Position numbers and translations under genes: made by a program. Of a DNA stretch of 64,000 bases, positions 25,465-33,673 are shown one piece after another (positions within the stretch are counted from its first letter, which is position 1; every line of letters starts with the position of its first letter). This stretch comes from Vibrio nitrifigilis. Lineage in GTDB: Bacteria; Pseudomonadota; Gammaproteobacteria; Enterobacterales; Vibrionaceae. The notes under the pieces were generated by a model. The model ran no database searches. It was not told the DNA's origin and was given only the letters and a program-made list of their open reading frames with translations. The stretch spans positions 1,302,001 through 1,366,000 of the forward strand of contig NZ_JADPMR010000001.1 in NCBI RefSeq assembly GCF_015686695.1, written 5' to 3'.

Positions 25465-25847
25465 GGTGTTGCATGTAGCGCGACTGAAATAGGTATTAAC
25501 CCAGATGCGTTATTAATCCACACTACGTTGGTGAACTTAAAAATGTTTCCTTTAACGGTCACGTTAAAAGAAGTCGGGCTACTCCGTTGTATTTGAACAT
25601 TAGGGGTTGAGGTAATGAGAAACGGAGATGTGAGCTCTTGGTCTTTATCTACCACATAAAAATCATAACGAAAGCCTGATGTTGCGTTAGCGCTATTTTC
25701 GCGATAGCCCACCAAATAGATTTGGTTTGAGAGGGGAATATCTAACACTTTCTTATCCAGATTGACTGAGGGCTCAAAGATAAAAATGAGCCCTTGATAC
25801 AGAGTCATACCAATAAGAATTAAGATAACAGCTTTAGCAGCGTTCAT
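25461..25847 (-). CDS. Hypothetical protein with one N-terminal membrane anchor
   Basis: A 128-residue protein I do not recognise. Residues 5-25 (KAVILILIGMTLYQGLIFIF) form a membrane anchor or uncleaved signal; the rest is polar and beta-rich (QIYLVGYRENS, FYVVDKDQEL, SFNVTVKGNIFKFTNVVWI), probably facing the periplasm. There are no cysteines and no clear motif. It is convergent with the DMT transporter, overlapping it by four bases. Confidence 0.65.
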   Translation of the reverse strand: MNAAKAVILILIGMTLYQGLIFIFEPSVNLDKKVLDIPLSNQIYLVGYRENSANATSGFRYDFYVVDKDQELTSPFLITSTPNVQIQRSSPTSFNVTVKGNIFKFTNVVWINNASGLIPISVALHATP

Positions 25848-26008
25848 GTCCCTTCTTCAATCTAAAGTATAAAATGGAAGATTGATGTGTCTTGATTCAT
25901 ATTGTTAATTTGACCAATTTCATTAGAAAAATCAACAAGAAATATCCCACCCTAAGATTATAAGTCCAGTTTAGGGGGAGGAGCGAATAGAGTGACGAAA
26001 AGGTCAAA

Positions 26009-27319
26009 TTACGCGCTTTTCTTCACCATGATATCGAGTATCTGAACATCGGTTTGAGTCATTGATCCATTGGCTAGTGCAGAAAGGTTGCGAATGGAGT
26101 GATCGACATCGTTAGCCACTATACCTTCATTTCCGGTTACGCGAATACCGTCAAGCGCCATCAGCGCTGCTTTTACTGCTGCACTGGCAGAGGACGAAAC
26201 CTTCATAGAACAACTGGTTTTGGCACCATCACAGATAATGCCTGCAATGTCGCCAATCATGCTGTTAATTGTATGGCTGATTTGCTCTAAAGTACCGCCC
26301 AATAAATAGGTAATACCAGCCGCAGCCCCCATTGCAGCTGTGGTCGCGCCACACAATGCAGACAGTTTATTTTGATGGCTCTTTATGTAAATAGCCATCA
26401 GGTGGGCGAGAATTAACGCACGTATACTTTGTTCGCGACTGGCTTTTACAAATTCGGCTGTGACAACGACGGGCATGGTGGCGGCAATACCTTGGTTCCC
26501 CGACCCTGAATTACTCATTGCAGGTTTCATTGCACCATCCATTCGAGCATCAGAAGCGGCAGAGGTTCGTGCCAAAATATCAGTGAGTAATCCTCCCGAT
26601 AATAGCCCACGAGATACGTTTCTCTGAAAGGTCGCACCAATTTGTAATCCATAAGGCTTTGCTAGCCCCTCTTGTGATAAAGCATCATTTAACTGCTGAG
26701 CTTGTTCGATAAATTCAATATCATCGAGTGGCGCGTTGAGTGCAAAATCATAGATATCTTTAGTGGTGAGCGAATGCAAGATAGAAGTAGATAAGGTAGC
26801 CTGGCCCAACTCCGTTGGGGAGTGGAGTTGAACCGGGCTAAATTGGTAGGTAGTTAAACCATTTTCGACAATCGACATCACTTGCGTATGGCTGTCAGCG
26901 ATCGTGACTGTTACACAATCCTGGCCGTCACTCACTTGAACTTTGGCGTAAATAATATTGGTCACTTTTGCAACATCGATTGTTACTGCTTTAGCATCGA
27001 GTAGTTGTTTAGCTTGAGTGACATCTTGAGGGGTGACATCGGCCAGTACTTCTAATCCTGCTTTGGGATTACCAGCGAGGGCGCCGATTGCTGCTGCAAT
27101 AGGTAAACCAACCATTCCTGTGCCTGGAATACCGACGCCCATACCATTTTTCATTAGGTTAGGTGAAACTGACACACTGATATGTGTTGGTTGATGTGTT
27201 AGCTTTTCACGGGCAATCGCGGCAGCCAAAGCAACCGATACGGGCTCAGTGCAACCCAGAGCGGGCACGACTTCCTGTTTAATCAGTGCAATTAATGTTG
27301 AGTAATTATCGGGTTGCAT
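26009..27319 (-). CDS. cyuA: L-cysteine desulfidase, CyuA/YhaM family
   Basis: A 436-residue UPF0597-type enzyme expected to break L-cysteine into pyruvate, ammonia and sulfide with a [4Fe-4S] cluster. Cysteines at conserved places are C23 in LGCTEPVSVA and those in IICDGAKTSCSMK. Glycine-rich SNSGSGNQGIAATMPV and ALCGATTAAMGAAAG blocks agree with the family. The ribosome site AAGGAAA precedes the ATG. In enterobacteria the partner cyuP transporter lies beside it; none is seen here. Confidence 0.88.
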   Translation of the reverse strand: MQPDNYSTLIALIKQEVVPALGCTEPVSVALAAAIAREKLTHQPTHISVSVSPNLMKNGMGVGIPGTGMVGLPIAAAIGALAGNPKAGLEVLADVTPQDVTQAKQLLDAKAVTIDVAKVTNIIYAKVQVSDGQDCVTVTIADSHTQVMSIVENGLTTYQFSPVQLHSPTELGQATLSTSILHSLTTKDIYDFALNAPLDDIEFIEQAQQLNDALSQEGLAKPYGLQIGATFQRNVSRGLLSGGLLTDILARTSAASDARMDGAMKPAMSNSGSGNQGIAATMPVVVTAEFVKASREQSIRALILAHLMAIYIKSHQNKLSALCGATTAAMGAAAGITYLLGGTLEQISHTINSMIGDIAGIICDGAKTSCSMKVSSSASAAVKAALMALDGIRVTGNEGIVANDVDHSIRNLSALANGSMTQTDVQILDIMVKKSA

Positions 27320-27712
27320 AGTATTTCCTTATTAATGTCTTTGTCTGCATTACTAACTATGCTGGTTACTATATAGAGGTTTGCTGAGAAAAATTTCACC
27401 TTATTTTTACTAAAATCCATATGAGTAGAAAATATTTCTCCTAAACTATATTTAAAGGAAAAAATCACCTAACTGTGTCGTTGTTTCGACTCATCTTTCG
27501 TATTTACCGTGTGCGCGCAATAAATCGAGTGCAATAAGTTGCCTTTGGGGCAGATTATTGCTCGATGGGCAAATTCTTGCTTAGGAATTTGCTACGAAGT
27601 CTCGCCATAATAAGGGATTCTAAACGGTGTGAATCTTGCATTTATAATTGGCGTTTCAACAATAATTATGAATAGAACGCGATTTACCACAGACAATAAC
27701 AAAGGAGTCAGT
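27320..27712. other. Intergenic region cyuA/PAAR gene with two stem-loops
   Basis: 393 bases between divergent genes. The left half is AT-rich upstream DNA of cyuA. The right half holds two neighbouring stem-loops (annotated separately). I see no coding frame with a credible start other than the PAAR gene. Confidence 0.55.
27524..27592 (+). ncRNA. Tandem stem-loops, candidate structured RNA or leader
   Basis: Stem-loop 1 pairs ATCGAG-CAATAA (27524-27537, with a two-base bulge) with TTATTGCTCGAT (27555-27566), and its loop contains a second TGCC/GGCA stem. Stem-loop 2 pairs GCAAATTC (27569-27576) with GAATTTGC (27585-27592). No T run follows, so they are not simple terminators. They could be a leader of the PAAR transcript about 120 bases downstream, an operator cluster or a small RNA. 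Transcription and strand are unproven. Confidence 0.35.
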
Positions 27713-28012
27713 ATGCCTAGTGCAGCACGAGTTGGAGATATTGATACTGGTCACGGCTGTTTTCCACCAACGGCAGTTACTGCAGGCAGCGGTGATGTGT
27801 TCATTAACGGTATCGCTTCGGTGAGAGTTGGTGATCCTCTACAGATGCATGCTTGTCCCTGTCCAACGATGCCGCATGGTGCTCATGGCCGCAGTATGGC
27901 TGCCGGGTCGTCTACCGTTAAGATTAACGGCTTAGCAGCGGTTCGTGTCGGGGATGCCGTTGACTGTGGTGGAACTATCGCCGTGGGTTCTGGAAACGTT
28001 AATATCGGTTAA
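27713..28012 (+). CDS. PAAR-domain spike-tip protein
   Basis: A 99-residue protein that is all PAAR domain: PSAARVGDIDTGHGCFPPT, then SGDVFINGIASVRVGDPLQMHACP and SSTVKINGLAAVRVGDAVDCGG. Such proteins bind zinc and cap the VgrG spike of type VI secretion or related contractile systems. ATG 27713 has a strong AAAGGAG; a longer frame from a TTG upstream is not credible. There is no effector extension, and no vgrG or other secretion gene in the window. Confidence 0.9.
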   Translation: MPSAARVGDIDTGHGCFPPTAVTAGSGDVFINGIASVRVGDPLQMHACPCPTMPHGAHGRSMAAGSSTVKINGLAAVRVGDAVDCGGTIAVGSGNVNIG

Positions 28013-28040
28013 CCCTATTCAGTTTATCGACTCATTTTCT

Positions 28041-28076
28041 AGCCAGTGCCACTTCATGAGGTACTGGCTTTTCTTT
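28041..28076 (+). terminator. Terminator of the PAAR gene
   Basis: GCCAGTGCC/GGTACTGGC stem (one mismatch) followed by TTTTCTTT on the plus strand. Confidence 0.85.
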
Positions 28077-28090
28077 GAGGTAAACCAATC

Positions 28091-29095
28091 TTAAACGATG
28101 GTTTTTACAGATTCACGTTTGACCATAGTCGGTGAATAGCGAGTAGATATGTCGGGATCGATGGCTTCACTGCGGGAGAGTTGCAACGCTAATAAAGCGG
28201 CTTTTTCAGCCATCATAGCGATAGGATAACGGACCGTCGTTAAACGTGGTTTTACATAGCGAGCGATCAAACCATCGTCGAAACCCACAATAGAGATTTC
28301 ATCGGGGGCGGGAATGCCATTTTCATCCAGAGTGGATAATGCTCCGGCTGCCATATAATCGTTATAGCCAACTACGCCGGTAATCGGAATCGATTTAGTC
28401 AGCAAGTTCGTCATTGCCTGTTCACCACCTTCTAGGCTCGGTGCGCCATAATCAACATAATCTTCAGATAAACTAATATTGTTATCGGTGAGAGCACATT
28501 TATAGCCATCAATCCGTTGTTTCACATCTTCAATTGGATGATTAGATGCAATGCAGGCAATGTTTTTGTGCCCGTTACGAATCAAAAATTCTGTCGCTAA
28601 GTAGGCACCTTTAAAATTGTCGAGAGAAATACACCGCTGCGCGATTTCTGGAATGTGACGATTGATCAGTACCATGCCTTTAGCTTCGTTAGCAAATTCA
28701 ATCAGTTCTTGGTCTGACAGCGCTTTGGAGTGGATGACCAGAGCATCGCAGCGATTGTTAATCAACAGCTCTATTGCTTGTCTTTCGCCTTCCTCTGAGT
28801 GGTAGCCATTGCCGATAAGTACGTGTTTGCCGTTATCATGGGCGACGGTATCCACTGCTTTGACTAAGGTACCGAAAAAAGGGTCTGATACATCAGACAC
28901 AAGAACACCGATTGTTTGTGTGCTCTGACTGACGAGGGCTCTTGCTGCAGCGTTGGGACGATAGCCCAGTTCATTCATCGCCTTGGTCACTGCGTCGATA
29001 GAGGAAGTACTGGCCTTGGGAGATTTGTTGATTACACGTGATACAGTCGCAACTGACACGCCTGCCGCCTTTGCGACATCTTTAATAGTTGCCAT
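28091..29095 (-). CDS. galR: LacI-family repressor GalR
   Basis: A 334-residue DNA-binding repressor. The N-terminal helix-turn-helix MATIKDVAKAAGVSVATVSRVINKSPKAS and later blocks (VSDPFFGTLVKAVD, LIGNGYHSEEGERQAIE, SIVGFDD, RLTTVRYPI) are very close to E. coli GalR/GalS. It should bind the two operators upstream of galE, about 10 kb away, and release on galactose. It is transcribed alone. I found no matching operator in its own upstream region. Confidence 0.92.
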   Translation of the reverse strand: MATIKDVAKAAGVSVATVSRVINKSPKASTSSIDAVTKAMNELGYRPNAAARALVSQSTQTIGVLVSDVSDPFFGTLVKAVDTVAHDNGKHVLIGNGYHSEEGERQAIELLINNRCDALVIHSKALSDQELIEFANEAKGMVLINRHIPEIAQRCISLDNFKGAYLATEFLIRNGHKNIACIASNHPIEDVKQRIDGYKCALTDNNISLSEDYVDYGAPSLEGGEQAMTNLLTKSIPITGVVGYNDYMAAGALSTLDENGIPAPDEISIVGFDDGLIARYVKPRLTTVRYPIAMMAEKAALLALQLSRSEAIDPDISTRYSPTMVKRESVKTIV

Positions 29096-29495
29096 GGCAC
29101 CTAACTTACACTGTCCTTTAATGAATTAGAATTAAACACTTTTCAACGAATTAAGGCAAATTTGATGCGTCAAATCTGGTCATGTATCAAACTGAAATTA
29201 CACCATTTTTGTTTTTGAATTTACTTCAACGATCGCTGTTTTAATCTCATACCTTCCACAGCGCTAAGAATGTTCTCCAAGTCTCCGACATGATCATTAA
29301 TGTTTGTCATAATCTTTAATGGATTAGCAATCTCTTATCAATGGGTTGTGCAATCTATGTTATCAAAATGTGTTGCATATAGCCTGTTCAAAGGTTGAGT
29401 GGTTATGGAAGATTGTTTTCTTATATCACATTGCTATAAGTATTTTATTGCTCAATATTTTACCTATGTCGAACGTCACTAGAGTCGGAGACAGC
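29096..29495. other. Intergenic region galR/unknown gene
   Basis: 400 bases. Two imperfect direct copies of a GCAATCT...TTATCA...TGTTG-type unit lie at about 29327-29348 and 29350-29376, at the promoter side of the unknown gene. Nothing else is recognised. Confidence 0.45.
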
Positions 29496-29897
29496 ATGGA
29501 TAAGCAAAGTAAAATACGTGCCACTTTTGATTACACAAGTTTCTTAGGGGCTTCATGTACGAAGAAACTGACCTTCGCAGAAGTTCTTGGATCTTTTTCT
29601 CCTATGGCCGGAGAAGCTCTAAAAGGAGCGATAGGTAAAGAGAAAAGTGCAGAAGAGCGCCTATGGGATATTGCAATGGATCGTTTATCTAGCCGTCGTA
29701 GTGATGAATCTAACCTAATCAATTTGATTCGGTTTGCTCATAAAGAAGGAATCGATGAGATACGTCTAATCATGCCTTATGCACTAGAAGAAGGGCAGAT
29801 CAAAGTCATTGAGCAAAAAGCCCAAGCCCTTTTCCATGGGAATGGGTCTGAAGAGTTTATTATTGAATTACTCCCTCATTGCGCAGAAGCGCACTGA
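29496..29897 (+). CDS. Conserved-looking hypothetical protein
   Basis: A 133-residue protein that I do not recognise. ATG 29496 is chosen because CGGAGA precedes it; the frame extends upstream into hydrophobic, non-conserved-looking sequence. It is soluble and mostly helical (EERLWDIAMDRLSSRR, SNLINLIRFAHKEGIDEIRLIMPYAL) with a C-terminal segment EFIIELLPHCAEAH. It is transcribed alone, divergent from galR and convergent with purC. Confidence 0.65.
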   Translation: MDKQSKIRATFDYTSFLGASCTKKLTFAEVLGSFSPMAGEALKGAIGKEKSAEERLWDIAMDRLSSRRSDESNLINLIRFAHKEGIDEIRLIMPYALEEGQIKVIEQKAQALFHGNGSEEFIIELLPHCAEAH

Positions 29898-30009
29898 TCA
29901 GGGAGAGGAAACACCGTTCAGGGGTTAAGTTTTAAACCCGCTAGTTGCCTAAGGGCAAATACATTTTCTTGAATCCAGAAATATACCGGTAAATTGATAT
30001 AAAACTGAA

Positions 30010-30034
30010 AACGGAGCATTTAAGCTCCGTTTAT
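30010..30034. terminator. Terminator between the unknown gene and purC
   Basis: ACGGAGC/GCTCCGT stem with an AT loop. T-rich tails exist on both sides (TTTATTG on plus, TTTTCAGTTTT on minus), so it may serve both convergent genes. Confidence 0.75.
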
Positions 30035-30055
30035 TGTTACTGTATGCAAGAAAGG

Positions 30056-31162
30056 TTACTTGGCAATTAAACCGTATTCTTTATCCAGCACATCAATAAT
30101 TTCTTGTTTAGGATTGTCGCTCAGTTTTACAGGGTGACCGATGATCTTCTCTGCTATACCAAGGTAAGTTCTACTGATATCCATTAGTGAATCTAACGGT
30201 AATGCGTTGTCGCGAGCTAATGCTTCACGTTCTGGCATACGTTCTTTGTTAAGTAGAATATCTGGATCTGGGAAGTAGTTTAATAGGAACTGTCGGAAAC
30301 CTTCTTTTGAGTTTTCCACAATATTTCCAGATTTATACTCGGCTTCATCCCAAATACGCGATGAATCGGGTGTCCCAACTTCATCCATATAAATCAGTTT
30401 TTCTTGACCTTTAGCGTCTGTGACATAGCCAAACTCAAACTTAGTATCAACGAAAATTTGGCCGATGGCGGCAAGGGCGTCACTAATAACACCGAAACCC
30501 TGCTTGAGTAGTTTTTCGTAGAGATCAATGTCGTTAGCATTACTGAAGTTAAAGTCTGCGAAGTTATCTTCCAAATTTTGTCGAGTAATATTAACGTCAT
30601 CCGCTTCTGGAACGCCTGGAATGCCACGCAGAATCCCTTTTGTTGATGGGGTAATTAGGGTTTCTGGTAGACGAGAGTCTTTCTGTAATCCTTCCGGTAA
30701 TTGGATACCACAGAACTCGCGTTCGCCTTTAGCATAAGCGCGCCACATTGAGCCTGTGATATATTGGCGGCAAATTGCTTCCACTTTGACTGGTTTTGCT
30801 TTTTGCACAATCCAAACAAACGGATGTGGAATATCAAGGATATGGCTATCAGCCAAACCATTTTCTTTAAATAAATTGAACCAGTGATTTGAGATTGCGT
30901 TAAGTGCAGCACCTTTACCTGGTACACCGTTTAAACCACCTTCAGCATGCCATACACAATCAAATGCGGAAATACGGTCACTGATCACCATGATTGCTAA
31001 CGGAGCATCGGCAGCAACATCATAACCTTTTTCTTCAATTAGGCGGCGGCTGTCTTCTTCTGTAAGCCAGTAAACTGACCTAACTTTGCCAGAGTGAACA
31101 GGTTGATTAGTACGAATTGGGAGGTCGTCGTTGACGGCAAGGACTTGATCTGCAAGGCTCAT
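30056..31162 (-). CDS. purC: Phosphoribosylaminoimidazole-succinocarboxamide synthase (SAICAR synthetase)
   Basis: A purine synthesis enzyme (368 aa) joining CAIR and aspartate. This is the long form common in vibrios, not the 237-residue E. coli form. Seen are SGKVRSVYWL, ISDRISAFDCVW, EAICRQYITGSMWRAYAKGE and the aspartate/ATP region KFEFGYVT...IYMDEVGTPDSSRIW. A perfect PurR box lies about 110 bases upstream. The ribosome site AGGAAT precedes the ATG. Confidence 0.94.
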   Translation of the reverse strand: MSLADQVLAVNDDLPIRTNQPVHSGKVRSVYWLTEEDSRRLIEEKGYDVAADAPLAIMVISDRISAFDCVWHAEGGLNGVPGKGAALNAISNHWFNLFKENGLADSHILDIPHPFVWIVQKAKPVKVEAICRQYITGSMWRAYAKGEREFCGIQLPEGLQKDSRLPETLITPSTKGILRGIPGVPEADDVNITRQNLEDNFADFNFSNANDIDLYEKLLKQGFGVISDALAAIGQIFVDTKFEFGYVTDAKGQEKLIYMDEVGTPDSSRIWDEAEYKSGNIVENSKEGFRQFLLNYFPDPDILLNKERMPEREALARDNALPLDSLMDISRTYLGIAEKIIGHPVKLSDNPKQEIIDVLDKEYGLIAK

Positions 31163-31271
31163 TTAGACATTCCTATCTTATTTCAAACGTCGTTGAGAAG
31201 AGAGATATCAAACGGTGAGATATCGATTACTCGGAGCATAATACCAGAACTTTTTTATGTCGCCAGAGAAA

Positions 31272-31287
31272 AAGCAAACGTTTGCTT
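31272..31287 (-). promoter_or_regulatory. PurR operator of purC
   Basis: AAGCAAACGTTTGCTT is a perfect 16-base palindrome matching the known PurR consensus, in the purC promoter region. Confidence 0.93.
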
Positions 31288-31385
31288 TAAATGTGGTTAT
31301 TTTGCGCCAATTAGCAGAAATTTAGCAAAAGAAGTGCGACCAACTGGCAGAAAATTGGTCGCACCGTCAATGCAAGAAAGAGAAT

Positions 31386-31781
31386 TTAGTGGACTGCATT
31401 GATAGTTGAACACTCAAAAAAGACCGCGCAGTGATGTTGCTGCCCTAATTTAATCAATAATTTTTGATTCGTTGGACTAATGTTATTTGAAGCGACAACT
31501 GCACTTGCATTACCGCTTTGAATCGCCTGAATTGCAATGTCGAGTTCACTACGGTATTGAGATGGTTTCATATGAATAATTCGGTCACATTGAATGTGAT
31601 AAGCGGCCAACTCTTGATATTTAGGTCGCTGGCATTCTGCTGTGTAAAGAATCCATTGCTGTTGATTAGATAGATTTGCTAGACGTAACATCATGTCCGT
31701 AGATTCATTTGCCTGTATAAAACTTGAATGAGGAAAACGGTGTTGAGCAAATGAGTTAAATCGGTTGTTTGAGTAAAGCAT
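31386..31781 (-). CDS. sulA: SulA-like cell division inhibitor
   Basis: A 131-residue protein similar in layout to SulA, which blocks FtsZ assembly during the SOS response. The recognisable core runs LANLSNQQQWILYTAE, then IIHMKPSQYRSELDIAIQAIQSGNASAVVAS, comparable to the E. coli segment ending ALRTGNYSVVIGW. Overall similarity is modest, but a perfect LexA box stands 22-37 bases before the ATG, which makes the assignment strong. Unlike in some other bacteria it is not next to lexA. Confidence 0.87.
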   Translation of the reverse strand: MLYSNNRFNSFAQHRFPHSSFIQANESTDMMLRLANLSNQQQWILYTAECQRPKYQELAAYHIQCDRIIHMKPSQYRSELDIAIQAIQSGNASAVVASNNISPTNQKLLIKLGQQHHCAVFFECSTINAVH

Positions 31782-31802
31782 TATACTGTCCTTTCATACA
31801 TG

Positions 31803-31818
31803 CTGTATGTGTATACAG
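31803..31818 (-). promoter_or_regulatory. LexA box (SOS box) of sulA
   Basis: CTGTATGTGTATACAG has the invariant CTG-N10-CAG with a TA-rich core, as in E. coli LexA sites, right over the expected sulA promoter. Confidence 0.93.
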
Positions 31819-32054
31819 TATATCTGTACAGTGGTTTAATCAAGTACTGATTGTGGTTTTTTTGGTCATTTTTTGCTTGTTAATGTATCGTTTATCGCTA
31901 AATTTTTGAAAATTATAAGGTTTTTTTAATCGAAGGAGCTTCGGTTTTTGTGACGGAGTTTCCTCAGTGCCCGTTGATGAAGCGCTGAATCCTTTATTTG
32001 TGTTCATTGGGGTATATTAAGTCGCACTGGCTGGAGAGAGCACGCTAATTGATA

Positions 32055-32081
32055 TAAAAACAGCGCCCAAGTGGCGCTGTA
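32055..32081 (-). terminator. Terminator of the zinc-ribbon gene
   Basis: ACAGCGCC/GGCGCTGT stem with a five-base loop, followed on the minus strand by TTTTTATATC. Confidence 0.88.
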
Positions 32082-32086
32082 TAAAC

Positions 32087-32284
32087 TTATGAGGCGGGCG
32101 GAGGTGTCGCTTGCGCTAGTTTTTGCCGATAGGCCATTTCTTCTAAATTGTATTGACGAATATCCATGCGTGCATGTTCATCACATGAATGACAAGCATA
32201 ATAGGCTTTTCCATCGAAATATTCGTGTTTTGTTAATAAACCTGAACGTTTACACCAATCACAAACCCCATGTTTCGATGTCAT
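32087..32284 (-). CDS. Small zinc-ribbon-like protein
   Basis: A 65-residue protein with two cysteine pairs, C-D-W-C near residue 8 and C-H-S-C near residue 31, spaced like a small zinc-binding ribbon or knuckle. The tail is helical with a Pro-rich end. I know no function for it. It has its own terminator and stands between sulA and the J-domain gene. Confidence 0.72.
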   Translation of the reverse strand: MTSKHGVCDWCKRSGLLTKHEYFDGKAYYACHSCDEHARMDIRQYNLEEMAYRQKLAQATPPPAS

Positions 32285-32385
32285 TTTGGTTCCGCCTTAT
32301 GAGTGAGATGTTGCGCTACTAGACACACAGCCTAGAGTGGCACAATTATATGACAACGCGGTAAAAAAACGCTTCCTCTTAAGAG

Positions 32386-33468
32386 TTATTTTTTCTGAGA
32401 GGCAACCACTATCTTCATTGCATTATTTAAACGCTTCATTTCCTCTTCGCTACCCTTCATATCTGGATGATATATTTTCGATAATTGTTTGTAGCGTATC
32501 TTGAGCGCTTTTTCATTAGGGATTTGATTTGGAGAAAAGCCAAGTACCGCGCAGGCCAACGCTAGTTTCTGGTTGGAAGGCGCTGGTGGAGGGGGCGGGG
32601 CTGATTTAGGCGTTTGCGCCAATTGGGTTTGCAGCTTTTGATTTTCGCCTTGAAGCCGTTTCACTTCGCGAAAAATCGTTTCCAACTGTTTTTTCTGTCT
32701 TTTAAGCAACAGTTGTTGATCATTTACCTTTTTATTCTGTGATTGTTTTTCAGTGTGCTCAGCTTGTAACTGTAATGCACGCTGTTGTTTTTTACGTCGT
32801 AACCAAACAATGACACCGACCATGATGCAGATAAAGACACCAAGCAAAATATAATCTTTGGCCGCATGACCATTATCTTGATTCGCAGAATGTGCCGTAG
32901 GTTCATTATCGACCGTTTGGCTTGGCTCGTTTGATGGCTCCGCATCAGAAACCGCTTGCTCTAATTGGTTAATGGAAGCCACTTGCCTCGCGCGCTGCGC
33001 GTTAAATTTATCTTCCAGTAATTGATCATATTGGGCCTGCGCTTTGGGGTCATTCGCACTGGCGATATGTAACCATAACTGGGCTAGGCTTTGCGCATTG
33101 ACTGAGCGGTTGTTCAGAGCCTGATAATATTGGCCGAGAGCAGTCTGTGCTTGAGGGGAGCCTGTAAGCGCAAGTTTTGTAAGCCAGTACAATCCTTGTT
33201 GAGGGTCTTTATTCGTACCGAGTCCATTTAGGTATGCGTCGGCTACTTGACCCATCGCTTTACTATTTCCCGCTTGTGCCGCTTTTTCAAACCAGTATAA
33301 GGCTTCAGCAAGATCGCGAGTTGTGGTTTTACCTTGTTGATATTCTAGCGCTAATGCATATTGCGCTTGGACGTTATTGGCCTGTGCTTGGGTGATGAGG
33401 GTATTAATGTTGTCAGCATGAGTAACAAAACTTGCTAATACACTTAGCAGAATAAAAAATCGCAACAC
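32386..33468 (-). CDS. Membrane protein with Sel1 repeats and C-terminal J domain
   Basis: 360 residues. A signal peptide (about 1-18) leads to Sel1/TPR-like repeats (about 30-150, e.g. EALYWFEKAAQAGNSKAMGQVADAYLNG). Next come an acidic spacer, one membrane helix (206-224), a basic stop RRKK, a coiled coil (about 230-286), a Pro-rich hinge (291-297) and a J domain with H334-P-D. The predicted topology puts the Sel1 repeats in the periplasm and the J domain in the cytoplasm, where it could stimulate DnaK. Client and process are unknown. Confidence 0.82.
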   Translation of the reverse strand: MLRFFILLSVLASFVTHADNINTLITQAQANNVQAQYALALEYQQGKTTTRDLAEALYWFEKAAQAGNSKAMGQVADAYLNGLGTNKDPQQGLYWLTKLALTGSPQAQTALGQYYQALNNRSVNAQSLAQLWLHIASANDPKAQAQYDQLLEDKFNAQRARQVASINQLEQAVSDAEPSNEPSQTVDNEPTAHSANQDNGHAAKDYILLGVFICIMVGVIVWLRRKKQQRALQLQAEHTEKQSQNKKVNDQQLLLKRQKKQLETIFREVKRLQGENQKLQTQLAQTPKSAPPPPPAPSNQKLALACAVLGFSPNQIPNEKALKIRYKQLSKIYHPDMKGSEEEMKRLNNAMKIVVASQKK

Positions 33469-33673
33469 AGTGTAACCGTTCCCTGCCAGAGTTGAGAGTG
33501 TAGTATGTGCTCGTTAACCCGCCCGTTGAGAAATCTGAGAGTGTCTTTATGCAATAAGTTTTGCATTATTTGGTCAGCACGAAGTGAAAGAATAGTGGCA
33601 AATGGTGTAGATTACCACACCACTTTTCGCTATTTGGGTATAAGAGTAGGAGTGAAAGTAAAGTTTTATGCTC

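Larger units (their letters stand above)
31782..32086. other. Intergenic region sulA/zinc-ribbon gene
   Basis: 305 bases containing the LexA box and sulA promoter at the left and a terminator at the right. The middle is AT-rich and shows no gene. Confidence 0.5.

Noticed and set aside
31814..31832. Possible second LexA box next to the sulA site
   Set aside because: The overlapping sequence begins CAG rather than CTG and lacks the required CTG-N10-CAG symmetry.
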